Part shown: positions 52,454-60,920 of the stretch, in pieces
Numbering within the stretch: the stretch's first letter is position 1
How the letters are laid out: every line of letters begins with the position of its first letter
NCBI GenBank assembly: GCA_040222275.1
Contig: JAVKDJ010000046.1
Location: 1 to 64,000, forward strand
Source of the DNA: CAXBNB01 sp040222275
GTDB lineage: Bacteria > Bacteroidota > Bacteroidia > Cytophagales > Cyclobacteriaceae
Direction: 5' to 3'
Length of the DNA: 64,000 nucleotides
Translations under genes and position numbers: made by a program
Notes under the pieces: model-generated
Told to the model about the DNA's origin: nothing
The model's database searches: none
What the model saw: the letters and a program-made list of their open reading frames with translations, nothing else

Positions 52454-55400
52454 TTGCGCCCTATCATCATTTTCATATTATTCTTTACGCATTCCCTCCC
52501 TTCATTTTCCCAGAAAAAATGTGGAACCGATGAATACCACGAGCTCATCATCCAGAGGGGGAGCTTTACCGAAGATGAAGAAGGTTTTGAGCGTTGGCTA
52601 AAAAGCAATATTCTCAGGAAGAAGTCACAAAGAGCTTTCTCAACTGAAGATGAAGGCACCATCTATACCATTCCGGTAGTAGTTCATGTCATTCATCAGG
52701 GAGAAGAACCTGGTGCGCAAAGCAACATCCCCGATGAGCAAATTTTCTCTCAAATTGAGGTGCTCAATGAAGATTTCAGGAGAATGAATGCTGATGCATC
52801 CCAGACTCCTGACGAGTTTCTGCCTGTTGCTGCGGATGTCAGGATAGAATTTGTGCTTGCCAAACGTGACCCTGAAGGCCTGCCAACAACAGGAATAGTC
52901 CGGAAAACCGCCAGCCGCGATTCTTACCACTTTAATACTGACAGGGAACTCAAATCCCAAAGCTATTGGCCGGCCGAAGACTATTTGAATTTATGGGTGA
53001 CCATCCTGTCCGGAAATCTACTTGGATATGCCCAGTTTCCTACTTCCAACCTAGAGGGTATGGATATAGACCAGTCCATTGACCGGCTGACTGATGGTAT
53101 AGTGGTGGACTACAGATTTATGGGTGAAGGCCATAACGCCCTGGCGTTTTCAACCGGTAGGACAGCCACGCATGAGATAGGACATTTTCTGGGATTGCGC
53201 CACATCTGGGGTTCCGGAGGCTGTAGTAGCGATGACTTTTGCGAAGATACCCCTAATCAATCCGGGAGCACTCTGGGGTGCCCGGATGGAACCTCCGAAA
53301 CCTCCTGCGACTCTAAAGACATGTATCAAAATTACCTTGATTTGTCAGATGATGTTTGCATGAATTTGTTCACCATTTGTCAGAAAGACAGAATGCGCAC
53401 AATTCTGGAGAATAGCCCCAGGCGAAAGTCCCTGCTGGCTTCAAAAGGTAAGGAAGAAGCCATACAGGTGGCCAACGACCTGGGTATAAGACAAATCCTA
53501 TCCCCTGTATCCGGGGATTGCCAGGCACAGATATCCCCTCAAATAGAAGTGCGAAACTATGGCACCAATACAATTGAGGGTTTTGGGATCAACCTTTATA
53601 TCAATGATATTTTCATCGAAAGTGTAAACAAGAATACCATTATTTCCGAACTATCAACCTCCGTGGTTTCATTTTCCGAAATATCGGTAACTGCCCCCAC
53701 CACCGCAGTGTACAGATTTGAAATCATTGAAACCAATGGCGCTGCAGATGGCAATCCTGAAAACAACGTCAAAGCCATTGAAGTTAACTTTCCGGGGGAA
53801 GAACAAATTCCTTACACCCAGGACTTTGAGGGCTCTTTAGACCAATGGGCAGTCCAGAATTCGGCGGGAAACTCCCCTTCCTGGTCAAAAGGACAGGCTC
53901 CCTACAACACCCTTCAGAATGAGGGAATGGTACTCTCCTACCATAGCAGCCCCGATGACAGATATGGTGAACTGGACCTTTTGATAAGCCCGGTTTTTGA
54001 CCTTTCTGCCCTACCCTCCGCAGACATCTCTGTGAAGTATGCCTATGCAGCCAGCCCTGGAAATATCACCGACGTATTCACCATTGCCATTTCTACGGAC
54101 TGTGGCAACACTTTTCCTACAGAAAACTACATCTTTCACCAATTCAGTCCCCGGTTGGCAACCACCAATCAAAGGGCCAATGCCTTTGTACCCGAGGGAC
54201 CAGGTGACTGGGAAATTCTGGACATCAACATAACGGAGTTTGTCGGCAATGAAAATGTTGTGGTCGCTTTCATCGGGCACAATGGTGGTGGCAACAATCT
54301 GTACATCGATGATTTTTCCATAACCTCAGAAAACAAACTGGATTATGACCTGACAATCAAAGATGTGAGTCAAATTCCCGCTGTGACTTGTAGTGGTAGT
54401 ATTTTCCCTACCATTGAGGTAAAAAACCAGGGCACACAAACGATCACAGATTTTACCCTCAGCTATAATCTTGATGGATCGACTGTGAGCTTGTTTATTG
54501 ATGAAATCAATTTATTGCCAGGGAAAAGCCACATCGAAAAATTAAACATCAACAACATCTTGAACGGAGACCATGAAATTGATATTCATATATCAGGTCC
54601 GAATGGCAATATCGACCAAAACCCTGAGAACGATGAAGCCAGGGCGCTGTTTATTGTAAATGATGCAGAAGAGACCAATCCCTTGAGGGAAAATTTTGAA
54701 AATGAAGAATTAATTACAACATGGAGTGTCGTCAGGCCTGATGCAGCACACAACTGGTCTCTTGTCGAGGCTGTTTCGTCCGAAACCCCAAACAACGCCA
54801 TGCTTGTGGATGGCTTCAACATACCTGAACTTGGAATAGAAAATTGGCTTGTTAGCCCGGAACTAGACCTTACCGTTGCTGATGAGGCCTCCTTATCGTT
54901 CAAGGTTTCTTATGCCAATGTGCCGGGTAGAAACGACCGCTTGAAAGTACTTGTCTCCCTCAATTGCGGGCGCAATTACGACCATACAGTTTATGATAAA
55001 AATGGGGAAGACCTGGCCATTGTACAGCAAACCACTGAATGGTCGCCAACGGGTGCAGAACACTGGAAGACAGAATTCATTGATCTGTCGGAATTTGCAA
55101 TATGGCCCGAAGTACGGGTAGCCTTTGTGGTCACCAATCAAAATGGCAACAACCTGTACATAGATGATATAGAATTTTATCAGGCAGCCGATCCTAACCT
55201 ATTGGATATTGAAAATGAATTGTTAAGAGTTTATCCCAACCCTGCGAGCACTACCGTGAGCATGAAATTTGACCTGCCAACGAAATCAAATTTAACCATT
55301 AGGATGATTGACCTTATGGGAAGGGTTGTACATGAGGGCTCCTACCCCGGCACCCTCAACCAGACTTACACCATAGAAAACCTTCAGGTGGACAATGGCA

Positions 55401-55465
55401 TTTATCTGCTGCACGTTTCTGGGGCCGGCAATGATTTTAGCAGAAGGGTGATTGTTTGGAACTGA
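52454..55465 (+). CDS. Secreted pappalysin-like (M43) metalloprotease with T9SS tail
   Basis: A 1003-residue exported protein. A signal peptide (MRPIIIFILFFTHSLPSFSQ) follows a TTG start at 52454; no ATG fits the signal. The catalytic domain (about 65-330) has the extended zinc motif HEIGHFLGLRH (240-250) and CEDTPNQSG with SDDVCMNLFT, where the Met turn of M43 enzymes is expected. Then come CARDB-like and MAM/cleaved-adhesin-like beta domains in two sets (about 350-650 and 650-910), each containing a GNNLYIDD strand. The last about 75 residues are a T9SS sorting domain (YPNPASTTVSMKF, DLMGRVVHEG, NGIYLLHVSG). It would cleave extracellular proteins, attached to or released from the surface by T9SS. 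Confidence 0.9.
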   Translation: MRPIIIFILFFTHSLPSFSQKKCGTDEYHELIIQRGSFTEDEEGFERWLKSNILRKKSQRAFSTEDEGTIYTIPVVVHVIHQGEEPGAQSNIPDEQIFSQIEVLNEDFRRMNADASQTPDEFLPVAADVRIEFVLAKRDPEGLPTTGIVRKTASRDSYHFNTDRELKSQSYWPAEDYLNLWVTILSGNLLGYAQFPTSNLEGMDIDQSIDRLTDGIVVDYRFMGEGHNALAFSTGRTATHEIGHFLGLRHIWGSGGCSSDDFCEDTPNQSGSTLGCPDGTSETSCDSKDMYQNYLDLSDDVCMNLFTICQKDRMRTILENSPRRKSLLASKGKEEAIQVANDLGIRQILSPVSGDCQAQISPQIEVRNYGTNTIEGFGINLYINDIFIESVNKNTIISELSTSVVSFSEISVTAPTTAVYRFEIIETNGAADGNPENNVKAIEVNFPGEEQIPYTQDFEGSLDQWAVQNSAGNSPSWSKGQAPYNTLQNEGMVLSYHSSPDDRYGELDLLISPVFDLSALPSADISVKYAYAASPGNITDVFTIAISTDCGNTFPTENYIFHQFSPRLATTNQRANAFVPEGPGDWEILDINITEFVGNENVVVAFIGHNGGGNNLYIDDFSITSENKLDYDLTIKDVSQIPAVTCSGSIFPTIEVKNQGTQTITDFTLSYNLDGSTVSLFIDEINLLPGKSHIEKLNINNILNGDHEIDIHISGPNGNIDQNPENDEARALFIVNDAEETNPLRENFENEELITTWSVVRPDAAHNWSLVEAVSSETPNNAMLVDGFNIPELGIENWLVSPELDLTVADEASLSFKVSYANVPGRNDRLKVLVSLNCGRNYDHTVYDKNGEDLAIVQQTTEWSPTGAEHWKTEFIDLSEFAIWPEVRVAFVVTNQNGNNLYIDDIEFYQAADPNLLDIENELLRVYPNPASTTVSMKFDLPTKSNLTIRMIDLMGRVVHEGSYPGTLNQTYTIENLQVDNGIYLLHVSGAGNDFSRRVIVWN

Positions 55466-55613
55466 TCACCCACCATTCTAATAGTACTTATCTTACATAA
55501 AGTATTCCTATAGCCTGTTCGGGCTCAATTTGTGGGCTTCATCCTTGCGTTAATCCACCGAATTTCTTAAATTTTTACAGCTTATTTCCCCTCCAATCCA
55601 AACTTTATTAGCT

Positions 55614-56603
55614 ATGAAAACTTTAACCAGCAGCCTGGCGGTAGTTGTTTGCCTGTCTCTAATGTTCAATATGCAAGCCTTCGCAACCATCTGGAGGGTG
55701 GACAACAACACCGCCAACATCAGTGATTTCACTACGCTTCAAGCTGCGCACGATGGTGCACAGGCCAATGACACCTTATATGTTTATGGATCGCCTATTG
55801 ACTATGGCGACTGTACACTTACCAAGACCTTGTACATTTTTGGTACGGGATATTTTTTGACTGAAAACCCTGAAACACAGGCCAATCCACTATCGGCTAT
55901 ATGTTCTAACATTACATTCAATGAAGGGTCGGAAGGTTCAGTATTGTCCGGAATGGTGACTGATGCCATCGTTATTGCGACCAATCAGGTTGTTGTTAAA
56001 AGGAACAAGACTTTGAGTATAGGTGTAGGCAACAGCAACTCAAGCATTCCTGCTTCCAACCTGATCATCCAGCAAAACTACATAGAAGGCGACATTGGTT
56101 TTGTGAACAACAGCACCAATATAATTATCCACAACAACGTACTGCAGGCGTCCAACGCATTGTTCTCCTCCATACTTATGGCTGCCAATACTTCTGCAGA
56201 TATCCGAAACAACATCATAGTAGGTGTGGCTACTGTTTACAATTCGATTTTCTACAACAACATAAGCACGTCAAGTAGCTTTAATGGCACAAATACCGAT
56301 GTAAAAAACAACATCGCTACTACCTCAATCTACGGAACCTCCAACGGCAACCAGGAACTGGTGGACATATCCACGGTTTTCGAACTCACAGGGAGTCCTG
56401 ATGGGATGTACCTGCTTAAAGATAGTTCACCAGCCTCGGGAGCAGGATTTGGCGGTGTGGATTGTGGTATATTCGGGGGTACCGAACCTTATGTGCTATC
56501 TGGGCTGCCTGCCCTTCCTGCTATTTGGTTTTTGGATGTACCCACTTCAGGCTCTACTTCGGAAGGCCTGCCCATCCACATCAAAGCAAAAACCCACAAC
56601 TAG
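55614..56603 (+). CDS. Secreted right-handed beta-helix protein
   Basis: A 329-residue exported protein (signal peptide 1-24, MQAFA). After the start, TIWRVDNNTANISDFTTLQA is the usual opening of a Bacteroidota parallel beta-helix (pectin-lyase-like) domain. Repeated asparagine-rich rungs follow (NLIIQQNYIEGDI, NIIIHNNVLQAS, ADIRNNIIVG). The closing segment LPALPAIWFLDVPTSGSTSE recurs in this group. No T9SS tail or lyase active site is visible, so it is more likely structural or adhesive than enzymatic. The next gene starts 18 bp downstream, and the pair is probably coexpressed. Confidence 0.75.
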   Translation: MKTLTSSLAVVVCLSLMFNMQAFATIWRVDNNTANISDFTTLQAAHDGAQANDTLYVYGSPIDYGDCTLTKTLYIFGTGYFLTENPETQANPLSAICSNITFNEGSEGSVLSGMVTDAIVIATNQVVVKRNKTLSIGVGNSNSSIPASNLIIQQNYIEGDIGFVNNSTNIIIHNNVLQASNALFSSILMAANTSADIRNNIIVGVATVYNSIFYNNISTSSSFNGTNTDVKNNIATTSIYGTSNGNQELVDISTVFELTGSPDGMYLLKDSSPASGAGFGGVDCGIFGGTEPYVLSGLPALPAIWFLDVPTSGSTSEGLPIHIKAKTHN

Positions 56604-56621
56604 CCCGGATACTACAGCATC

Positions 56622-58715
56622 ATGAAGTGGGTTGTTATCATATTCACCATGTGTACTCAGGCGGTGCTGGCCCAAAATATAGTGCGCCTTGAATACTTTA
56701 TAGACACTGATCCAGGCTATGGCATGGGGCAGTCCCTGACGATTTCTGCCAACACCACTACTTTGGATATCTTGTCTGAAATCGACCTCAACGAAATCAC
56801 CACAGGTGTTCATACCCTCTATTTTAGGATAAAAGATGAAAACAACGTTTGGAGCCACACAAATTCCAGGGTATTTCTGAAAGAAGCCACCAGCTCCGGA
56901 AACACGTCGGTATCAGTATCGGATGTGGAATACTTCCTGGATGAAGACCCTGGCCATGGTAGTGGGATTCCCTTGTCTGTAGCTTCCAACTCCCAAATAG
57001 ATCATAAAACCTCTCTCAACATCAGTGAAATAACCAATGGCGTTCACACCATATACTTCAGGATAAGGGACTCCAGCGGTTCCAGGGGGCTGGCGCACTC
57101 CAAATCCTTTGTAAAAGCACAGGTGGGAAATCCTCCTTCAAGGCCACAGTTCGTATCAGGTGAATACTTTTTTGATGCTGACCCTGGGCCGGGAAATGGT
57201 TTACCCCTCACAATTTCAGAATCGGAGGCACTGGATTTCACAACTCCTATAGGCCTGTCCGAAGTGGGAAACGGGGTGCATACTTTCAATATCAGGCTGA
57301 GGGACAACTTTTCAAATTGGAGCTTTGTACATTCCAGGCCATTCGTCAGGCAATTGAATACACAGCGTGAACCGCTTCCGGCCATATCAAGCTTAGAATA
57401 CTATTTTGATAGCGATCCAGGCGCAGGCAACAGACGGTCGCTTTCACTTGAACAAAAGGCGGCCATAGACATCATGGGTAGCCTCGACCTTAGCGGAAAT
57501 GCCACCGGTACGCACACCTTGTTTCTGAAATCCACGGATGAAAACGGTGCTCCGTCATTCGTCCATACTCAAGATATTTTTATTGATGATTGCGTTTTTC
57601 CCACACCAGGGTTCGCTACTGAACCAACCTGTTTTGGTGAAATGCTAACCTTTGAAGACCTATCTTCAGGAGTTGACACCAACACCATCTATTCGTGGGA
57701 TTTTGGAAACGATGGTTCTATAGATTCCAACCAGAACGGAAGTTTGCTCCACTTCTTCCAACAACAAGGTGTCCTGGAAGTGGAGCTTAAAGTACAAAAT
57801 GGCACATTGTGCAAAGATTCTATCGTACATGAGGTAAACATCCTGCCCCTGCCGGATATAGATGCGGGAAGCGATGTAGAAATCTGTCTCGGTGACAGTA
57901 TAATGCTGGGCGCCATTGCCACCGGCTCTTTCACCTGGAATCCAACAGCAGGATTATCCAAAACTGACATAAACAATCCATTCGCCAAACCCGAAAGCAC
58001 AACAGAATATATGCTGACGGTGACGGCTGACAATGGCTGTTCCAACACCGATCAATTGATGGTAACCATTTATGATACATACAAGGTAGATACCGGTGCT
58101 CAAATTTGCGAAGGTGACAGTATAAAGCTGGAAGGATCGTATCAAAAAATCAGTGGCGTTTACATGGACACCTTGCAATCCATTTTTGGTTGCGACAGCA
58201 TCATCAATACCACGCTAACAGTGCATGAATTGCCAACTGTCAGTCTGGGTGATGACTTTACACTTTGTGGCAATTGTGAAGAAACACTCGACGCAGGAGC
58301 CGGATTTGAGGAATACGCCTGGTCCAACGGCCTGGCCATTCAGGCAATAACGGTGGGTGAACCCGGGGAATACTTCGTGAAAGTAACTGATGCAAACGGA
58401 TGCTCCAATGCAGATACTGTGGTGGTAGATCAGGTTTTAGGCATTCACGACAATTTCGAATTTTTAGGGATAAGCCTTTTCCCAAATCCAACAGATCGCT
58501 GGATCAACTTGATGATTGACAATGACGATGGCTTGCAAGAGGTTAGAATTTTGATTTCGAACATTCTGGGCAAAGCTGTCGAAGAAAGGGTAATAGAGCT
58601 GAAGTTAGGAAAAAATCCCGTGATTTTGGATTACAAACATCTAGCGAAAGGCATGTACAACATGCTGTTTATTTCAGAAAAGGGGGAAATATACAAAAAA
58701 GTTTTACTTGAATAG
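56622..58715 (+). CDS. Secreted multi-repeat protein with T9SS sorting domain
   Basis: A 697-residue exported protein (signal peptide 1-18, VLAQ). Residues about 19-335 are four repeats of about 80 residues, each opening E-Y-F/L-D-x-D-P-G-x-G-x-G (for example EYFIDTDPGYGMGQSL, EYFLDEDPGHGSGIPL) and ending GVHTLYFRIKD-WS-like. A PKD-type domain follows (about 350-420, TIYSWDFGNDGSID), then cysteine-containing gliding/adhesin-type repeats (QICEGDSIKLEGSYQ, GCDSI). A T9SS C-terminal domain ends the protein (FPNPTDRWINLMI, KGMYNMLFISEKG). Likely a surface adhesin or matrix protein; no enzyme motif. Probably cotranscribed with the beta-helix gene. Confidence 0.82.
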   Translation: MKWVVIIFTMCTQAVLAQNIVRLEYFIDTDPGYGMGQSLTISANTTTLDILSEIDLNEITTGVHTLYFRIKDENNVWSHTNSRVFLKEATSSGNTSVSVSDVEYFLDEDPGHGSGIPLSVASNSQIDHKTSLNISEITNGVHTIYFRIRDSSGSRGLAHSKSFVKAQVGNPPSRPQFVSGEYFFDADPGPGNGLPLTISESEALDFTTPIGLSEVGNGVHTFNIRLRDNFSNWSFVHSRPFVRQLNTQREPLPAISSLEYYFDSDPGAGNRRSLSLEQKAAIDIMGSLDLSGNATGTHTLFLKSTDENGAPSFVHTQDIFIDDCVFPTPGFATEPTCFGEMLTFEDLSSGVDTNTIYSWDFGNDGSIDSNQNGSLLHFFQQQGVLEVELKVQNGTLCKDSIVHEVNILPLPDIDAGSDVEICLGDSIMLGAIATGSFTWNPTAGLSKTDINNPFAKPESTTEYMLTVTADNGCSNTDQLMVTIYDTYKVDTGAQICEGDSIKLEGSYQKISGVYMDTLQSIFGCDSIINTTLTVHELPTVSLGDDFTLCGNCEETLDAGAGFEEYAWSNGLAIQAITVGEPGEYFVKVTDANGCSNADTVVVDQVLGIHDNFEFLGISLFPNPTDRWINLMIDNDDGLQEVRILISNILGKAVEERVIELKLGKNPVILDYKHLAKGMYNMLFISEKGEIYKKVLLE

Positions 58716-58735
58716 CTCCGCAAAAAAGGGCACAT

Positions 58736-59542
58736 CTACCGCGCGAAACCCTCCCTCTGCGGAACGATGTTGTACCTGAGGTAGAGGTTTAAAGCAGGAA
58801 CGCTTTTGTCGAAAGTTCGGCCATATCCTGGAACAGCAAAGACATCATAAGGCTCCTGTGCATCATATTTATCCATCACCCTTACCCTAAAATAAAAACC
58901 AATATCGAGCGTCGGTTTTATGCTCTTCTCTGACCCAATCACCAACTCAAACCAGGAAGCAGAAAGGGATGACCTGGAAAAGGCCTCTTCATAGGGCTCG
59001 TACAGCCCTGAAGCGCTGGTAATCATAACGGTTCCCTGATCCTCGAAAGTTGCCATTCCATATCGCATTGAAAAGGTGAGGTTGTTTTGGGGGGTTATTG
59101 GCTGGTTGATACCTGCCCCTATCCTCAAGTAGCTTCCCTTGATTTCATAATCAGCATTCACCAATGCGTTGTTGGGATTGAGGATACTATATCCTGCTTC
59201 TGCCACCAGCATCAGGGATTTTTTTACATTCAACTGTATGCCTATCTCATTCTTCTTTTCCACGCCCGAGAGGTATCCCAATATTTTTCCATAATCCAAG
59301 ACCAAACCCACCTGGCGAACAACAGGGTAAGCCATCCTGGCCACCGCCGAGTCGGAGGCCGCTTGTTGGGTAGTATCCATTGCGCTTGGTACTGTTTCAG
59401 TGCCTGCATTCAACGAATCCACCTCATTGGGCACAAACAAAGTCCTTTCCATCGGATTTTGTGCAACCACTACCAGTGTAGCCGTAAGCAAAACAACCAG
59501 GCACCAGCTAAAAATAAAATTTGATCGGCTGTTCATCTTCAC
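58736..59542 (-). CDS. Outer-membrane-type protein, probable DUF6048 family
   Basis: A 268-residue protein with an N-terminal signal (about 1-28, VLLTATLVVVAQ), a short Ser/Thr-rich spacer, and a barrel-like body (VGLVLDYGKILGYLSGVEKK, YLRIGAGINQPITPQNNLTF, ALNLYLRYNIVPQREGF). The size, start and neighbour fit DUF6048, which in Flavobacteriia and relatives pairs with a DUF6452 lipoprotein. Function unknown. The start overlaps the upstream gene by 35 nt, indicating coupled expression. Family assignment is from memory of pattern and context. Confidence 0.6.
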   Translation of the reverse strand: MKMNSRSNFIFSWCLVVLLTATLVVVAQNPMERTLFVPNEVDSLNAGTETVPSAMDTTQQAASDSAVARMAYPVVRQVGLVLDYGKILGYLSGVEKKNEIGIQLNVKKSLMLVAEAGYSILNPNNALVNADYEIKGSYLRIGAGINQPITPQNNLTFSMRYGMATFEDQGTVMITSASGLYEPYEEAFSRSSLSASWFELVIGSEKSIKPTLDIGFYFRVRVMDKYDAQEPYDVFAVPGYGRTFDKSVPALNLYLRYNIVPQREGFAR

Positions 59543-60212
59543 ATTGTAAACTTTTGCAACTTACAGAATCGAATTCAGAATTTTTAATGGCCACATTTGA
59601 AATCAGCACCCTAATCCGCCTTTTTTCATCCATTATTTCCTCCCTGTCATAAGTTAATTCCAACTGGTAGGATTCCCCTCCTATTTCAATATCAATTTTG
59701 GAAAAACCTTCGGTCATAGACAATGGCAAATTGTACAGGGTCGCGCTATCTTCATAAGAGATCGCCGTATTGTGGCCAACATTGCTGATCGAGGTAATCA
59801 ATACATCACCCGCCTCAATGGTAGAAGCTACAGAATTTAGCAAGGCTTTCAGTTCGTTCAAAAGGATAGAATTCGCATCGACCAGTTCAAGTGATGACAT
59901 AAAATCAGCTTCTATCTCCTGCAGGTCGTTTCGTGTCTGCTCATATTCGGTCCTGCCATTTTCGATAGAATCGTTGAGTATGGAAATGCTGTCGGCCAAA
60001 ACCTGTAAACTATCGAAAAAGTAAGCTGTGGTATCGTTCAGGACTAAAATAGAATCATTGGTAATGGCCAGGCTATCGTTCACCTTAAGCAAACTATCGG
60101 CGTTGATGAACCGCACTTTGATACTGGGGTCATTAAAAAACACCTCTGAGTCCTCGGCACACGAAATAACAAGCGCGAGTAGAAAAGCCAATGGGAAAAT
60201 GTGTTTTTTCAT
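59508..60212 (-). CDS. Coiled-coil lipoprotein, possible DUF6452-like protein
   Basis: A 234-residue lipoprotein (ALVISCAEDSE, lipid Cys18). Residues about 45-88 are six uninterrupted seven-residue repeats with D-S/T at fixed positions: NDSLAIT, NDSILVL, NDTTAYF, FDSLQVL, ADSISIL, NDSIENG. A charged helix follows (RTEYEQTRNDLQEIEADF). The outer segments (PSIKVRFINAD near the start and a C-terminal region with two Cys, SVSCKSLQCEDEQ) resemble DUF6452 proteins, as if a coiled coil had been inserted in that family. It is translationally linked to the gene at 58736. Function unknown. Confidence 0.6.
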   Translation of the reverse strand: MKKHIFPLAFLLALVISCAEDSEVFFNDPSIKVRFINADSLLKVNDSLAITNDSILVLNDTTAYFFDSLQVLADSISILNDSIENGRTEYEQTRNDLQEIEADFMSSLELVDANSILLNELKALLNSVASTIEAGDVLITSISNVGHNTAISYEDSATLYNLPLSMTEGFSKIDIEIGGESYQLELTYDREEIMDEKRRIRVLISNVAIKNSEFDSVSCKSLQCEDEQPIKFYF

Positions 60213-60364
60213 TACAAGCGTGACAATAGATTCTTCAAGTTTGAATTCAACGACAAACTTACGCTATCTGCCATTATCGTATAAATTAAATCCTATTATT
60301 TAACAGCTAATGTCTCAATGAATGGGGTCGGTTAACAAATATTCGTATCGAAAAATATATTATA

Positions 60365-60389
60365 TGTATAAACATCTATTGTTTATACA
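60365..60389. promoter_or_regulatory. Perfect 9-bp inverted repeat upstream of the SnoaL-like gene
   Basis: TGTATAAAC (60365-60373) and GTTTATACA (60381-60389) pair exactly around a 7-base spacer, 37 bp before the ATG at 60426. It is placed like an operator or a 5' hairpin. No TAnnTTTG box is evident next to it. Confidence 0.45.
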
Positions 60390-60425
60390 CGTATATCTAT
60401 TCCGAATCCTAAAAACTATAAAAAG

Positions 60426-60776
60426 ATGAGTATCAAAAAAAATGTAGAAGCATTGAATTCAATGATTTTAAATGGTCAAATACTGGAAGCATTTGACAAG
60501 TATTATGCAGAAAATGTAGAGATGCAGGAAAACAATGAACCTCCAAGGGTTGGTAAGGCCATCAACCGCCAACATGAAATTGATTTCCTCAACAATGTTG
60601 CCGAATTCCATGGGGCTGAAGTTCTGAATGTAGCAGTTGGTGATCAGTCAACCATGGTAGAGTGGTTTATGGATGTGACTTTCAAAGAAGGTGGCCGTAC
60701 AGAATTGAGACAGGTTTCAGTCCAAACCTGGGACAATGATCAAATCACAAAAGAAAAATTTTATTACGGGACTTGA
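60426..60776 (+). CDS. SnoaL/NTF2-like small protein
   Basis: A 116-residue cytoplasmic protein of the NTF2-like (SnoaL-type) cone fold. ALNSMILNGQILEAFDKYYA and VEMQENNEPPRVGKAINRQ form the N-terminal helices and loop. VEWFMDVTFKEGGRTELRQV and QTWDNDQITKEKFYY are the typical strands. The family includes small isomerases, hydrolases and binding proteins; no catalytic residue can be assigned. It is monocistronic: an inverted repeat precedes it and a clear terminator follows at 60817-60847. Confidence 0.82.
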   Translation: MSIKKNVEALNSMILNGQILEAFDKYYAENVEMQENNEPPRVGKAINRQHEIDFLNNVAEFHGAEVLNVAVGDQSTMVEWFMDVTFKEGGRTELRQVSVQTWDNDQITKEKFYYGT

Positions 60777-60816
60777 GCCATAGAAACAAGAAAAAGGTTG
60801 GTTAGTTTTGAATAGT

Positions 60817-60847
60817 AAAAGGGTCACTTAATGGTGGCCCTTTTCTT
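60817..60847 (+). terminator. Terminator of the SnoaL-like gene
   Basis: AAAAGGGTCAC and GGTGGCCCTTTT form a GC-containing stem with a small internal mismatch around TTAAT, followed by a T-rich run, 40 bp after the stop codon. Confidence 0.75.
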
Positions 60848-60920
60848 TTGCCCATTGCCAACAAATAGACAAAAGATGGGATATTTTAACACCAAAATTG
60901 GTTTATGATATTAAATTGCG

